From: Synergistaceae bacterium
GTDB lineage: Bacteria; Synergistota; Synergistia; Synergistales; Synergistaceae
NCBI GenBank assembly: GCA_031290815.1
Contig: JAISLO010000223.1
Coordinates: 1-12,404 of the forward strand
DNA length: 12,404 nt
Reading direction: 5' to 3'
The notes beneath the pieces are model-generated. The model ran no database searches. It was not told the DNA's origin and saw nothing but the letters and a program-made list of their open reading frames with translations. Of the stretch, positions 1 to 6,511 are shown piece by piece. The translations under genes were made by a program, and so were the position numbers. The first letter of the stretch is position 1. Every line of letters starts with the position of its first letter.

Positions 1-1089
1 TTCAGAACGGTCAGCCCGGCGGAAATACGTCGGCTGCACGGGAGCGGTATTCACAGTCAGCGTGCTCTGCACCGGCTCGCCGATGTCGCTGTCCGCGTAG
101 GTGGCAGGGTCGTAGGCGACTCCGAAGACGAAGTCCTCAGTGCCCTGGACGTTTGCCCTGTTGTTCCTGAACTCAGCGGTTACAACAGCGCTGATATCCT
201 TCGTTGTGATGGAGGAATTTCCCAAGCGTCCGCTCGTCGGAGCCGAACCGTAGAAGACGTGTATCGCGCCGCCGGAGTACTTTGCTTCATTGCCGTCGAA
301 TACGGAATTGCCGGTCACGGTGAGAGAAGCTTTATCTCCGTAGAGCGATATCGCGCCTCCGAGCGGCGCTCTGTTGCCGGTGAAAGTCGAGTCGGAGATA
401 TAAATGGTCGCGTAATATCCCAATATCGCTCCGCCGGACGAACACCATTCTTCTTCGGGGGTATTTCCCTCAGCGGAGGTATTTCCCTCGAAGACGCAGT
501 TCTCTATCGTGACGGTCGGCCCGAAGGGAGAACCGTGGGGGCCGGCGTAAAATCCTCCACCTCCGCCCCTCTTGGCGCTTCCGTTCTTGATGGTGGAGTT
601 TCTGATAGTGATCTCGGCTCTGTTCTCGAAAAACATGCCGCCGCCCAGCTTGAGCTCGTATGCCGCGCCGTCCACTGTCACGTTCTGGATCACTATCCCG
701 CCCAGGGGATCGGCCGTTTCCACTCTGATTCCTTCCACATGGAAGGATGGGTATCCGTGGGATGCGATCGTGTGACCATTGCCTTCGATCGTCACGTTCG
801 GCCTGGAGATCGTAAGCGTTGCCCCCGTGTCCTCGTCGGACGTCTTGCCCAGGGCGCTTCCGAGGTCGTTTACGTCGAGATCGGCCGAGAGCTCGATGAG
901 TATTTCGTCATCCTCGTATCGTTCGTAGTCCGCTCCGTCTGGGTTGATGCTCTTCAAGATACCGTGCAGTTCCGTGTAGGTTCCCGCGGTAAACTTTTGC
1001 TCTCGGGCATTGCCCGCGTCGCAGGTAAAAAGAAGCGCCGTCATGACGGCTAAAATCCCGATCATCTTATAACCATTGCTGTATTTCAT
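1..1089 (-). CDS. Secreted right-handed beta-helix protein with PMP-type repeats (partial, runs off the left edge)
   Basis: The frame is open for 363 codons from an ATG at 1089 to the window edge, so the C-terminus is missing. Residues 1-28 look like a Sec signal peptide: a basic start, a hydrophobic core GILAVMTALLF, and likely cleavage after AGNA. LFTC is not a good lipobox, so a lipoprotein is unlikely. The body shows parallel beta-helix spacing. GGAI occurs at 219, 244 and 273 and FxxN at 200, 236, 264 and 307. This is the paired signature of chlamydial polymorphic outer membrane protein repeats, which also occurs in surface proteins of other bacteria. It is probably cell-surface or secreted; whether it carries an autotransporter barrel or another anchor cannot be seen. 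It lies downstream of apbE on the same strand, with a strong ribosome binding site. No enzymatic motif is visible, so no substrate is proposed. Gene and export are well supported; the function is unknown. Confidence 0.85.
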   Translation of the reverse strand, partial: MKYSNGYKMIGILAVMTALLFTCDAGNAREQKFTAGTYTELHGILKSINPDGADYERYEDDEILIELSADLDVNDLGSALGKTSDEDTGATLTISRPNVTIEGNGHTIASHGYPSFHVEGIRVETADPLGGIVIQNVTVDGAAYELKLGGGMFFENRAEITIRNSTIKNGSAKRGGGGGFYAGPHGSPFGPTVTIENCVFEGNTSAEGNTPEEEWCSSGGAILGYYATIYISDSTFTGNRAPLGGAISLYGDKASLTVTGNSVFDGNEAKYSGGAIHVFYGSAPTSGRLGNSSITTKDISAVVTAEFRNNRANVQGTEDFVFGVAYDPATYADSDIGEPVQSTLTVNTAPVQPTYFRRADRSE

Positions 1090-1271
1090 TTGTTTTCCTC
1101 CTCTAACTGATATTTTGCCAAAAACACTCCCTGCGCCAAGCTAAACCTCATGGGCCTCTGGTCTTCGTCGGCGATGGTCCACGGATTCGCGCCGAGGGAC
1201 GATGATTGCGCCGCGCGGAAGATTTTGCCCGGGAACTCCTCATTGTTCCGCCTCGCCTTCGCGCCTGCCGC
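1086..1271 (-). other. Short coding-like open frame between apbE and the beta-helix gene, no clear start
   Basis: After an in-frame TGA at 1272-1274, this frame is open for 61 codons and ends in a TGA overlapping the beta-helix ATG as ATGA. Its last 51 codons (from 1238) are rich in G or C at the third position, like the neighbouring genes, and give a protein-like sequence that includes NPWTIADEDQRPMRF and ends AKYQLEEENK. There is no ATG before the internal one in RPMRF, and no convincing GTG or TTG. It could be the tail of a degraded gene, a small protein with an unusual start, or the result of a frameshift or sequencing error near the end of apbE. The overlapping frame from the ATG at 1241 gives only a 31-residue Arg/Ser/Pro-rich peptide and looks less like protein. 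I do not recognise it. Confidence 0.3.
1096..1104 (-). promoter_or_regulatory. Strong ribosome binding site of the beta-helix gene
   Basis: Read on the minus strand, AGAGGAGGA ends six bases before the ATG at 1089. It fixes the start of the beta-helix gene. The site lies inside the last codons of a short open frame whose TGA overlaps that ATG, so translation may be coupled. Confidence 0.8.
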
Positions 1272-2379
1272 TCATATCTCTCCCGAGTTTGGATAGCCTC
1301 ATATATCCGGGAGTGGCCATCTTGGATCCATCCTCCATCACCCACACAGCCTCGGCTTTGTGTTTGGCGACGAGGGCGCGCGCCTCCTCCAGCGGCATGA
1401 TAAAGGCAGCGGTGGAGAGGATATCGGCCGCGGCTGAATCAGGGTGAAGCACCGTTACGGATTGCACGCCTCCGGCGGGGTACAGCGTTTTGGGGTCTAT
1501 GATGTGATGATAGCGGACGCCGCTCGACATGAAATAACGCTGGTCGTTTCCGCTGGTGACAGCAGCCCCGCCTGAGAGGTACAGCACGTCGAGCAGCTTG
1601 GACGATTCATCCCCATTGGACGCGCGCACGCCTATGTTCCAAGCGTCGCGTCCGTCCATCGGAGCGCCTATGACCGCCACGTTTCCTCCAACATTGATCA
1701 GGCCGGATCTGAGTCCCGAGTCTAGGACCAGATCGACCGCCCGCTGCACGGCGTAACCCTTGGCGATCGCCCCCACGTCGAGGCGCATGTCCGGGTGGCG
1801 CAGGAAAACAGTGGACCGCTCGCGGTCAACTTCGATGTCCGCTGTGTTCGTATGGACCGCGGCGGCGCTCAGCTCCGCGTATGTCGGGATCCGCACGCCT
1901 CCATCCCCATCGAGAGCCCTTTCGCGTGTATCGTGCCAGATGGAGAGCACCGGCCCAAGCGCGACGTTCACCGCCCCACCGGTATCGTCATACGCCGTTT
2001 TCGCAAGTTCTATGAGGTCGAGTATCGAGCTATCGACCTTCACAGGGACTCTCCCGGCCGATTCGTTGACCGTCCGGACGTTCGCCAGCCCGTCGTATTC
2101 GTTGTATATATCGAATAACCTGTGCAGGCGTTCCAGCTCGCCGCGCACTACTCCGGCGCATCGGTCAAATTCCCGCTGGTCTTCCGTGAACGCCGTGAAT
2201 GAGACTATGGTGTCGAAGACGCCGAAGAACTCGACGGAAAATTTGCGCGGCGCGGCGTCCCCCCTGATCATCCTGCCGAGCAGGAGGGAGAGGATTGCGA
2301 CTAGAACCGCAGTTGTCATCAAGTTCCAAAAACGGCGGCCGCTCCGGGTCGAGGGTGTTTTTCGAGTCTCGCCAGCCAT
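1240..2379 (-). CDS. apbE: FAD:protein FMN transferase (ApbE family)
   Basis: ApbE uses FAD and Mg2+ to attach FMN through a phosphoester bond to Thr or Ser of target flavoproteins, on the outer side of the membrane. The 379 residues start with a basic segment and one hydrophobic stretch (about 22-36), fitting an exported or membrane-anchored enzyme. Family motifs follow in order: LINVGGNV, DVGAIAKGYA at 201-210, TSGNDQRYF, HHIIDPKT at 291-298, and the metal-binding pair D319 and T323 in ADILSTAAF. The start is a choice. TTG at 2391 is also in frame, but the ATG at 2379 begins two bases after the stop of a short leader ORF, and neither has its own good ribosome binding site, so coupled initiation at 2379 is likelier. 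No target flavoprotein gene is visible in the window. Family assignment is firm. Confidence 0.93.
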   Translation of the reverse strand: MAGETRKTPSTRSGRRFWNLMTTAVLVAILSLLLGRMIRGDAAPRKFSVEFFGVFDTIVSFTAFTEDQREFDRCAGVVRGELERLHRLFDIYNEYDGLANVRTVNESAGRVPVKVDSSILDLIELAKTAYDDTGGAVNVALGPVLSIWHDTRERALDGDGGVRIPTYAELSAAAVHTNTADIEVDRERSTVFLRHPDMRLDVGAIAKGYAVQRAVDLVLDSGLRSGLINVGGNVAVIGAPMDGRDAWNIGVRASNGDESSKLLDVLYLSGGAAVTSGNDQRYFMSSGVRYHHIIDPKTLYPAGGVQSVTVLHPDSAAADILSTAAFIMPLEEARALVAKHKAEAVWVMEDGSKMATPGYMRLSKLGRDMSGRREGEAEQ

Positions 2380-2381
2380 GA

Positions 2382-2438
2382 TTAGCAGCAAGCGGCCGCT
2401 GGGCCGAGGTACATTTGATAAAACTTTAATAATTTCAT
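2382..2438 (-). CDS. Putative 18-residue leader peptide upstream of apbE
   Basis: This short ORF encodes MKLLKFYQMYLGPAAACC and stops two bases before the apbE ATG. A perfect anti-SD match, AAGGAGGT (2451-2458), lies upstream, though the 12-base gap to the ATG is longer than usual. The leader has the only strong ribosome binding site in front of apbE, which suggests that ribosomes terminate here and reinitiate on apbE. The run of Ala and Cys codons before the stop could make translation sensitive to charged tRNA, but that is speculation. It may instead be a chance ORF in the untranslated leader. Confidence 0.35.
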   Translation of the reverse strand: MKLLKFYQMYLGPAAACC

Positions 2439-2468
2439 GAATATGCCTGAACCTCCTTGAAAATTACG

Positions 2469-2488
2469 CGATATACAATGTCATATCG
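2469..2488 (-). promoter_or_regulatory. 6-bp inverted repeat in the apbE leader
   Basis: CGATAT (2469-2474) and ATATCG (2483-2488) flank an 8-base loop about ten bases upstream of the AAGGAGGT sequence. It could be an RNA hairpin affecting access to the ribosome binding site, or a protein site. It is short and AT-rich, so it may be chance. Confidence 0.25.
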
Positions 2489-2560
2489 TAAAGCACTAAG
2501 ATATAAATAATGAAAACAGATCACAGGCGCGACGTATGAGCATGGCACTCCCGTTATTGT

Positions 2561-2579
2561 TAGTGGTATAAAACCACTA
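2561..2579. promoter_or_regulatory. Palindromic operator candidate at the apbE promoter
   Basis: TAGTGGTATAAAACCACTA is a perfect 7-bp inverted repeat with a 5-base centre. It begins three bases downstream of the -10 box of the minus-strand promoter, so it spans the expected transcription start, a classic repressor position. Its TGGT/ACCA core resembles sites of GntR-family regulators, but no regulator gene is in the window, so that is only analogy. A seventh-base-short copy of one arm (CCACTA) also occurs at 2664-2669. As RNA the same sequence would form a small hairpin at the 5' end of the transcript. Confidence 0.45.
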
Positions 2580-2581
2580 GG

Positions 2582-2610
2582 ATATTATAATATTTAACGG
2601 CGTGTGTCAA
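2582..2610 (-). promoter_or_regulatory. Sigma70-type promoter for the leader-apbE transcript
   Basis: On the minus strand a perfect -35 TTGACA (2605-2610) stands 17 bases from TAATAT (2582-2587). The overlapping TATAAT at 2584-2589 is a perfect -10 but only 15 bases from the -35. The expected transcription start is near 2575, giving a leader of about 135 bases before the 18-codon ORF. This is the best-matched promoter in the window. Confidence 0.7.
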
Positions 2611-2725
2611 GGAATTGGCTGACCCTCGATTGGCTCGGGAAATTATACCGAGGGCTCATCTCCCCACTAAAAAACTGCGGCCGGAGGAATTTCGCTATCA
2701 TGTGTTTTCGCCGTTGAAGTCGGGG

Positions 2726-2731
2726 TATAAT
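2726..2731 (+). promoter_or_regulatory. Probable -10 box of the rsmI-to-tsaC operon
   Basis: TATAAT is a perfect -10 hexamer about 100 bases before the rsmI ATG, which would place the transcription start near 2738. No good -35 lies at the right spacing (TGTTTT is at 2703-2708), so the call rests on the -10 and its position ahead of the six-gene cluster. Confidence 0.45.
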
Positions 2732-2804
2732 ACGATCATGTGGCAGAGGCCGAAAAGCGAATCGCCGGGCTCACGGGCCTTCGGCAAGAGAGAGAAACAA
2801 TCCG

Positions 2805-2818
2805 CCGTCCTCGGACGG
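2805..2818 (+). promoter_or_regulatory. Hairpin just upstream of the rsmI start
   Basis: CCGTC (2805-2809) and GACGG (2814-2818) close a CTCG tetraloop, and nearby CGCC/GGCG can extend the stem. It overlaps the G-rich stretch that is the only ribosome-binding-site candidate before the ATG at 2830, so the structure could limit initiation. Confidence 0.3.
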
Positions 2819-2829
2819 GGGGCGCTAAC

Positions 2830-3684
2830 ATGCCGCTTCTGGTAGTCCCGACCCCCGTCGGCAACCTGGAGGACATGACGTTGCGCGGCCTGCGCGCGCT
2901 TAGGGAGGCGGACGTAATAGCGTGCGAGGACACGCGGCGCACACTAAAGCTGCTCAATCACTTCGGCGTACGCAAGCCGCTGATCTCCTGTCATCGCCAC
3001 AACGAGCGGGCAAGGATAGATGACCTGATGTCCAGGCTCGAACTGGGTGAGAACGTGGCTCTGGTGTCCGACGCCGGGACGCCGGGCATCTCTGACCCAG
3101 GAGTCGAGGTGATACGGGCCGCGATTGACAGGGGATTGCCGGTTGACGTCCTCCCCGGGCCGAACGCCCTGCTTCCAGCGCTTCTCCTTTCTGGACTGGC
3201 CTGCGGCAGGTTTTTCTTCGCGGGATTTATCGACGGCGGGGACTCGGAGAGGCGGGAAATCCTGGCAGGCTTGTCGAAGATTCCAGCGGCGCTTGTGTTC
3301 TACGTCGCGCCTCACGGACTCCCCGGCCAGCTCGATCTCTTCGCGTCCGCCCTGGGCGACCGGGACGCCGCTCTGGCGCGCGAGATAAGCAAGGTTCACC
3401 AGGAGGTGATTCGCGGGACCCTGGGCGGCATAGCTCTGATGTCGCGCGAGCGGGAGATACGCGGCGAGCTCGTCCTCGTGGTCGCCGGAAGCGATGATGA
3501 GGGGGAGGATAGTCCAGGCGAAGCCGAAACGGCCAAGTGGCTCGCCCTGGCGAGGGGAATGCAGGAACTGGGAATTTTCGACAGAGAGATTGCAAATATG
3601 CTCTCCGCGAGTTATGGTATACCACGAAACACAATAAAGACTGCATTGCTGAAATTCAAAACAGAAACGGGAGGCAGCGGATGA
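2830..3684 (+). CDS. rsmI: 16S rRNA (cytidine1402-2'-O)-methyltransferase RsmI
   Basis: RsmI methylates the 2'-oxygen of C1402 in the decoding centre of 16S rRNA using S-adenosylmethionine. The 284-residue product has the expected order: VVPTPVGNLEDMTLR at the N-terminus, ACEDTRRT and SCHRHNE, VSDAGTPGISDPG near 80-91, LPGPNALLPAL near 108-118, and a C-terminal helical segment with GIPRNTIKTAL. The ATG at 2830 puts the family's usual N-terminus right at the start. An in-frame GTG at 2740 would add 30 residues but has no ribosome binding site and sits at the predicted transcription start. The gene opens a translation-related cluster, and its TGA overlaps the metG ATG, implying coupled translation. 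Confidence is high. Confidence 0.93.
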   Translation: MPLLVVPTPVGNLEDMTLRGLRALREADVIACEDTRRTLKLLNHFGVRKPLISCHRHNERARIDDLMSRLELGENVALVSDAGTPGISDPGVEVIRAAIDRGLPVDVLPGPNALLPALLLSGLACGRFFFAGFIDGGDSERREILAGLSKIPAALVFYVAPHGLPGQLDLFASALGDRDAALAREISKVHQEVIRGTLGGIALMSREREIRGELVLVVAGSDDEGEDSPGEAETAKWLALARGMQELGIFDREIANMLSASYGIPRNTIKTALLKFKTETGGSG

Positions 3685-5657
3685 TGACCGGAAAGAATAC
3701 TGGCGGGTTTTACCTGACGACGCCGATTTACTACGTCAATGACGTGCCGCACATAGGCCACGCCTATACTACCATCGCCTGCGACGCGCTGGCGAGATGG
3801 CACAGGATGCGCGGCGACGTCACGTACTTTCTGACAGGCGTGGACGAGCACGGGCAGAAGGTTCAGCAGGCCGCAGAGCGCAGGGGCATGACGCCCATCG
3901 AGCTCTGCGATGAGGTCGTCGTCAACTTCAGAAACCTGTGGGAGGTCCTCGAAATATCGAACGACGACTTTATCCGGACCACGGAGGACCGCCACATCGA
4001 GGTGGTGCAGCATTTTTTCAAGACATTGGAGGAGAAAGGGGACATCTACAAGGGAACCTACGAGGGGTGGTATTGCGTGCCGTGCGAGACCTACGTGCCA
4101 GACGGGCAGATAGGCGACGGCAACATCTGCCCGGACTGCAAGAGGCCGCTCACGAGGATGTCCGAGGAGAGCTACTTCTTCCGCCTGTCCAAGTATCAGG
4201 ACGATCTCATAAAGCATTACGAACTGCACCAGGACGCCATAATGCCCAAGGCGCGCTACAACGAGGTCATGAGCTTCATCAGAAGCGGACTCCAGGACCT
4301 CTCCATATCGCGGACAACTTTAAAGTGGGGCATCCCAGTGCCCGGTGACGAGCGGCACGTCGTCTACGTCTGGCTCGACGCTCTCATAAATTATATTTCC
4401 GCCGTCAATTATCCAGTTCCAGGCAAGGCGTGGGAGACGCACTGGCCCAACGTGCGCCACATGGTCGGCAAGGACATAATACGGTTCCACTCCGTCATCT
4501 GGCCGGCCATACTCATGGCTATGGGCTTGAACGTGCCTGTCCGGGTCTTCGCGCATGGGTGGTGGACGGTCGAGGGCGAAAAGATGTCGAAGTCCAAGGG
4601 CAACGTGGTCGATCCGTTCGAGATGGCCGCCTTATACGGCAAGGACGCGTTTCGATACTTCCTGCTGCGCGAGGTGCCGTTCGGCAACGACGGCGACTTC
4701 TCCGAGCTGGGCATGGTGCAGAGGATAAACTCCGATCTCGCCAACGACCTGGGCAACCTGCTCAACAGGACCCTCCAGATGATAGAGAAGTACAGGGACG
4801 GCCGAATACCGGGCGACTGTTCGCTGAACTGCATGAACGAGACGGACGAAGCTCTGCGCAGGCTGGCGGAGAAGACCCTCGACGACATGGACCGGGAGAT
4901 GGACGGCTTCGCCATAGATTCGTCGCTCAAGACGCTGATGGCGCTGATCCGCGCCGGCAACAAGTACATAGACGAGACGCAGCCGTGGAAGCTCGGGAGC
5001 GACGGCTCGGGCGAGCGGCTTGACGCGGTGCTGCGCACCCTGTGGGAGGTGCTTCGCCTGTCTGCGATCCTCGCGTATCCATACATGCCGTCCACAGCCG
5101 CCAGGATGTGGGCCCAGCTGGGACTGTCAGGCCGCGTGTCAGAAGCGAGACACTCCAGCTGGCAGTGGGGGAAGACGAGCGGCGAAATAAAGGTGAACAG
5201 GGGCGACGTGCTCTTCCCCAGGATAGACGTGGCTGTTTGGAGAAAGGAAAAAGCCGCCCGCGATGCCGCCAAGAAGGAGGCGGCCTCTGTCGAGGGGCAG
5301 GTCACAGAGCGCGGGGGGGCCGATCAGATATCGATCGAGGACTTTAAGAAGCTGGATATCCGAGTGGCCCGGATCGAGGCCGTCGATGCAATCGAAAAGG
5401 CCGACAAGCTCTACAAGCTCCATCTCGACCTGGGGTTCGAGCGCCGCACGATAGTGTCGGGCATAAGGGAGTTCTACAAACCCGAGGAGCTTATCGGCAA
5501 AAAGATTCTCGTCCTTTGCAATCTGAAGCCCGCGAAGTTCAGGGGAATCGAGAGCCAGGGGATGCTGCTGGCCGCCGAGACGACCCTGGATGGACGCGAG
5601 CTGATATCGCTGGCCGTGGTGGACGACGACTTTCCAGCCGGCTCGCCGGTGCATTGA
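3681..5657 (+). CDS. metG: Methionyl-tRNA synthetase with C-terminal tRNA-binding domain
   Basis: It charges tRNA-Met, including the initiator, with methionine in an ATP-dependent reaction in the cytoplasm. The 658-residue class I enzyme has HIGH at 24-27, one four-cysteine zinc knuckle (C132, C135, C150, C153), KMSKSKGN from 301, an anticodon-binding helical region, and a C-terminal EMAPII/Trbp111-like domain from about 552 (KKLDIRVARIEA to GIESQGMLLAA) that usually supports dimerisation and tRNA binding. The start is set by GGGAGG at 3669-3674, six bases before the ATG at 3681; that ATG overlaps the rsmI stop and is followed at once by a second ATG at 3684. In-frame codons further upstream lie inside rsmI and are rejected. 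All catalytic motifs look intact. Confidence 0.97.
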   Translation: MMTGKNTGGFYLTTPIYYVNDVPHIGHAYTTIACDALARWHRMRGDVTYFLTGVDEHGQKVQQAAERRGMTPIELCDEVVVNFRNLWEVLEISNDDFIRTTEDRHIEVVQHFFKTLEEKGDIYKGTYEGWYCVPCETYVPDGQIGDGNICPDCKRPLTRMSEESYFFRLSKYQDDLIKHYELHQDAIMPKARYNEVMSFIRSGLQDLSISRTTLKWGIPVPGDERHVVYVWLDALINYISAVNYPVPGKAWETHWPNVRHMVGKDIIRFHSVIWPAILMAMGLNVPVRVFAHGWWTVEGEKMSKSKGNVVDPFEMAALYGKDAFRYFLLREVPFGNDGDFSELGMVQRINSDLANDLGNLLNRTLQMIEKYRDGRIPGDCSLNCMNETDEALRRLAEKTLDDMDREMDGFAIDSSLKTLMALIRAGNKYIDETQPWKLGSDGSGERLDAVLRTLWEVLRLSAILAYPYMPSTAARMWAQLGLSGRVSEARHSSWQWGKTSGEIKVNRGDVLFPRIDVAVWRKEKAARDAAKKEAASVEGQVTERGGADQISIEDFKKLDIRVARIEAVDAIEKADKLYKLHLDLGFERRTIVSGIREFYKPEELIGKKILVLCNLKPAKFRGIESQGMLLAAETTLDGRELISLAVVDDDFPAGSPVH

Positions 5658-5668
5658 CATCTCCTGAC

Positions 5669-6511
5669 ATGAGGGACTGCGCTGACGGGGAGGCTTGCGG
5701 GATAAGGATATTCGACTCGCACTGTCACCTGGACATGGAGGAATTTCAAGGGGAGATCGGCGGCGTATTGACGAGGGCCAGGGACGCCGGGGTGGTCAGG
5801 ATCCTCCTTGCGGCGTGCGACGAGATGTCTAGCCGCGAGACGATAAACATCGCGCGCGATTTTGCGTCGCATGGAGTCGGGATACTGGCGTCGGCCGGCG
5901 TTCACCCGCACGAGGCGTCGAGCGTCGCCTACGGCCTGCCGGAGGAGCTGACCGATCTGTCCGCAAACGAGCGCGTCGCGGCAATCGGCGAGATGGGGCT
6001 GGATTTTTTCTACGAGAACTCGCCGAGGGAGATTCAGGCTGAGGTCTTCGAACTGCAGATGGAGTGGGCGGCACGGGAGGGACTTCCAGTGATTATTCAC
6101 CTCCGCGGCGCACAGGACAGAAGAAACGGAGACGCCTACAGGGACGCCATCCCCATATTGAAGCGGGCCCTCTCGCCCGTGAGCGGGGGCGTGGTCCACT
6201 GCTTCTCCGGCGACAGAAACGATGCCGCAGCCGCGCTCGACATGGGACTTTACATCTCGTTCGCCGGTCCGGTGACATACCCCAAGGCCGCCGAACTGCG
6301 CGATGTCGCCGGATATGTTCCGCTGGACAGAATCCTCTGTGAGACGGACGCGCCCTACCTTGCTCCCCAGAGCAGAAGGGGCCGGAGAAACGAGCCCGCT
6401 CTCGTGCGCGAGGTCTACGAAAAAATAGCATCCATCAGGAATGTCCCGTTGCACGATTTTGCGGAGGCTGTATGGGAGAACGGAAACAGATTGTTTGGAA
6501 AGGACTTATAG
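5669..6511 (+). CDS. tatD: TatD-family metal-dependent hydrolase (DNase)
   Basis: TatD proteins are amidohydrolase-fold metal-dependent nucleases linked to DNA repair and quality control. In the 280-residue product the metal ligands are all present: H18 and H20 in FDSHCHLD, E108 in GEMGLD, H144 in IIHLRGA, H177 in HCFSG, and D227 in ETDAPYLAP. The gene starts 11 bases after metG. The ATG at 5669 lacks an obvious ribosome binding site; a TTG at 5654 overlapping the metG stop would add five residues and is an alternative. The metG-tatD neighbourhood is common in bacteria. The 3' end overlaps the next gene by 40 bases. Family is certain; the physiological substrate is not. Confidence 0.93.
   Translation: MRDCADGEACGIRIFDSHCHLDMEEFQGEIGGVLTRARDAGVVRILLAACDEMSSRETINIARDFASHGVGILASAGVHPHEASSVAYGLPEELTDLSANERVAAIGEMGLDFFYENSPREIQAEVFELQMEWAAREGLPVIIHLRGAQDRRNGDAYRDAIPILKRALSPVSGGVVHCFSGDRNDAAAALDMGLYISFAGPVTYPKAAELRDVAGYVPLDRILCETDAPYLAPQSRRGRRNEPALVREVYEKIASIRNVPLHDFAEAVWENGNRLFGKDL

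Larger units (their letters stand above)
2439..2829. other. Divergent intergenic control region between apbE and rsmI
   Basis: About 390 bases lack a convincing protein gene, and the left two thirds are distinctly AT-rich. It holds the apbE promoter, the palindrome at 2561-2579, the leader hairpin, a probable rsmI promoter and a hairpin before the rsmI start. At 2623-2654, CCCTCG pairs with CGAGGG, while an internal CTCGG (2634-2638) can pair with CCGAG in the same 3' arm, so two folds compete. No tRNA, known riboswitch or terminator was recognised. Confidence 0.5.

Noticed and set aside
259..1053. 264-codon plus-strand ORF
   Set aside because: It is the antisense shadow of the beta-helix gene, which has a signal peptide, PMP repeats and a strong ribosome binding site on the other strand.
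2391..2400. GCGGCCGC palindrome just upstream of apbE as an operator
   Set aside because: It lies within the leader ORF and is an easily expected GC palindrome in such a genome; nothing else marks it as a control site.
2699..2716. Five-codon ORF (MCFRR) after GGAGG upstream of rsmI
   Set aside because: Very short, widely spaced from the GGAGG, and upstream of the predicted transcription start.
3537..3680. 48-residue N-terminal extension of metG
   Set aside because: It lies inside rsmI, and a well-spaced GGGAGG before the ATG at 3681 defines the start.
4409..5305. 298-codon minus-strand ORF inside metG
   Set aside because: The sequence is Ser/Arg-rich and family-less, and metG in this stretch has intact motifs. 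A shadow ORF is expected in GC-rich DNA.
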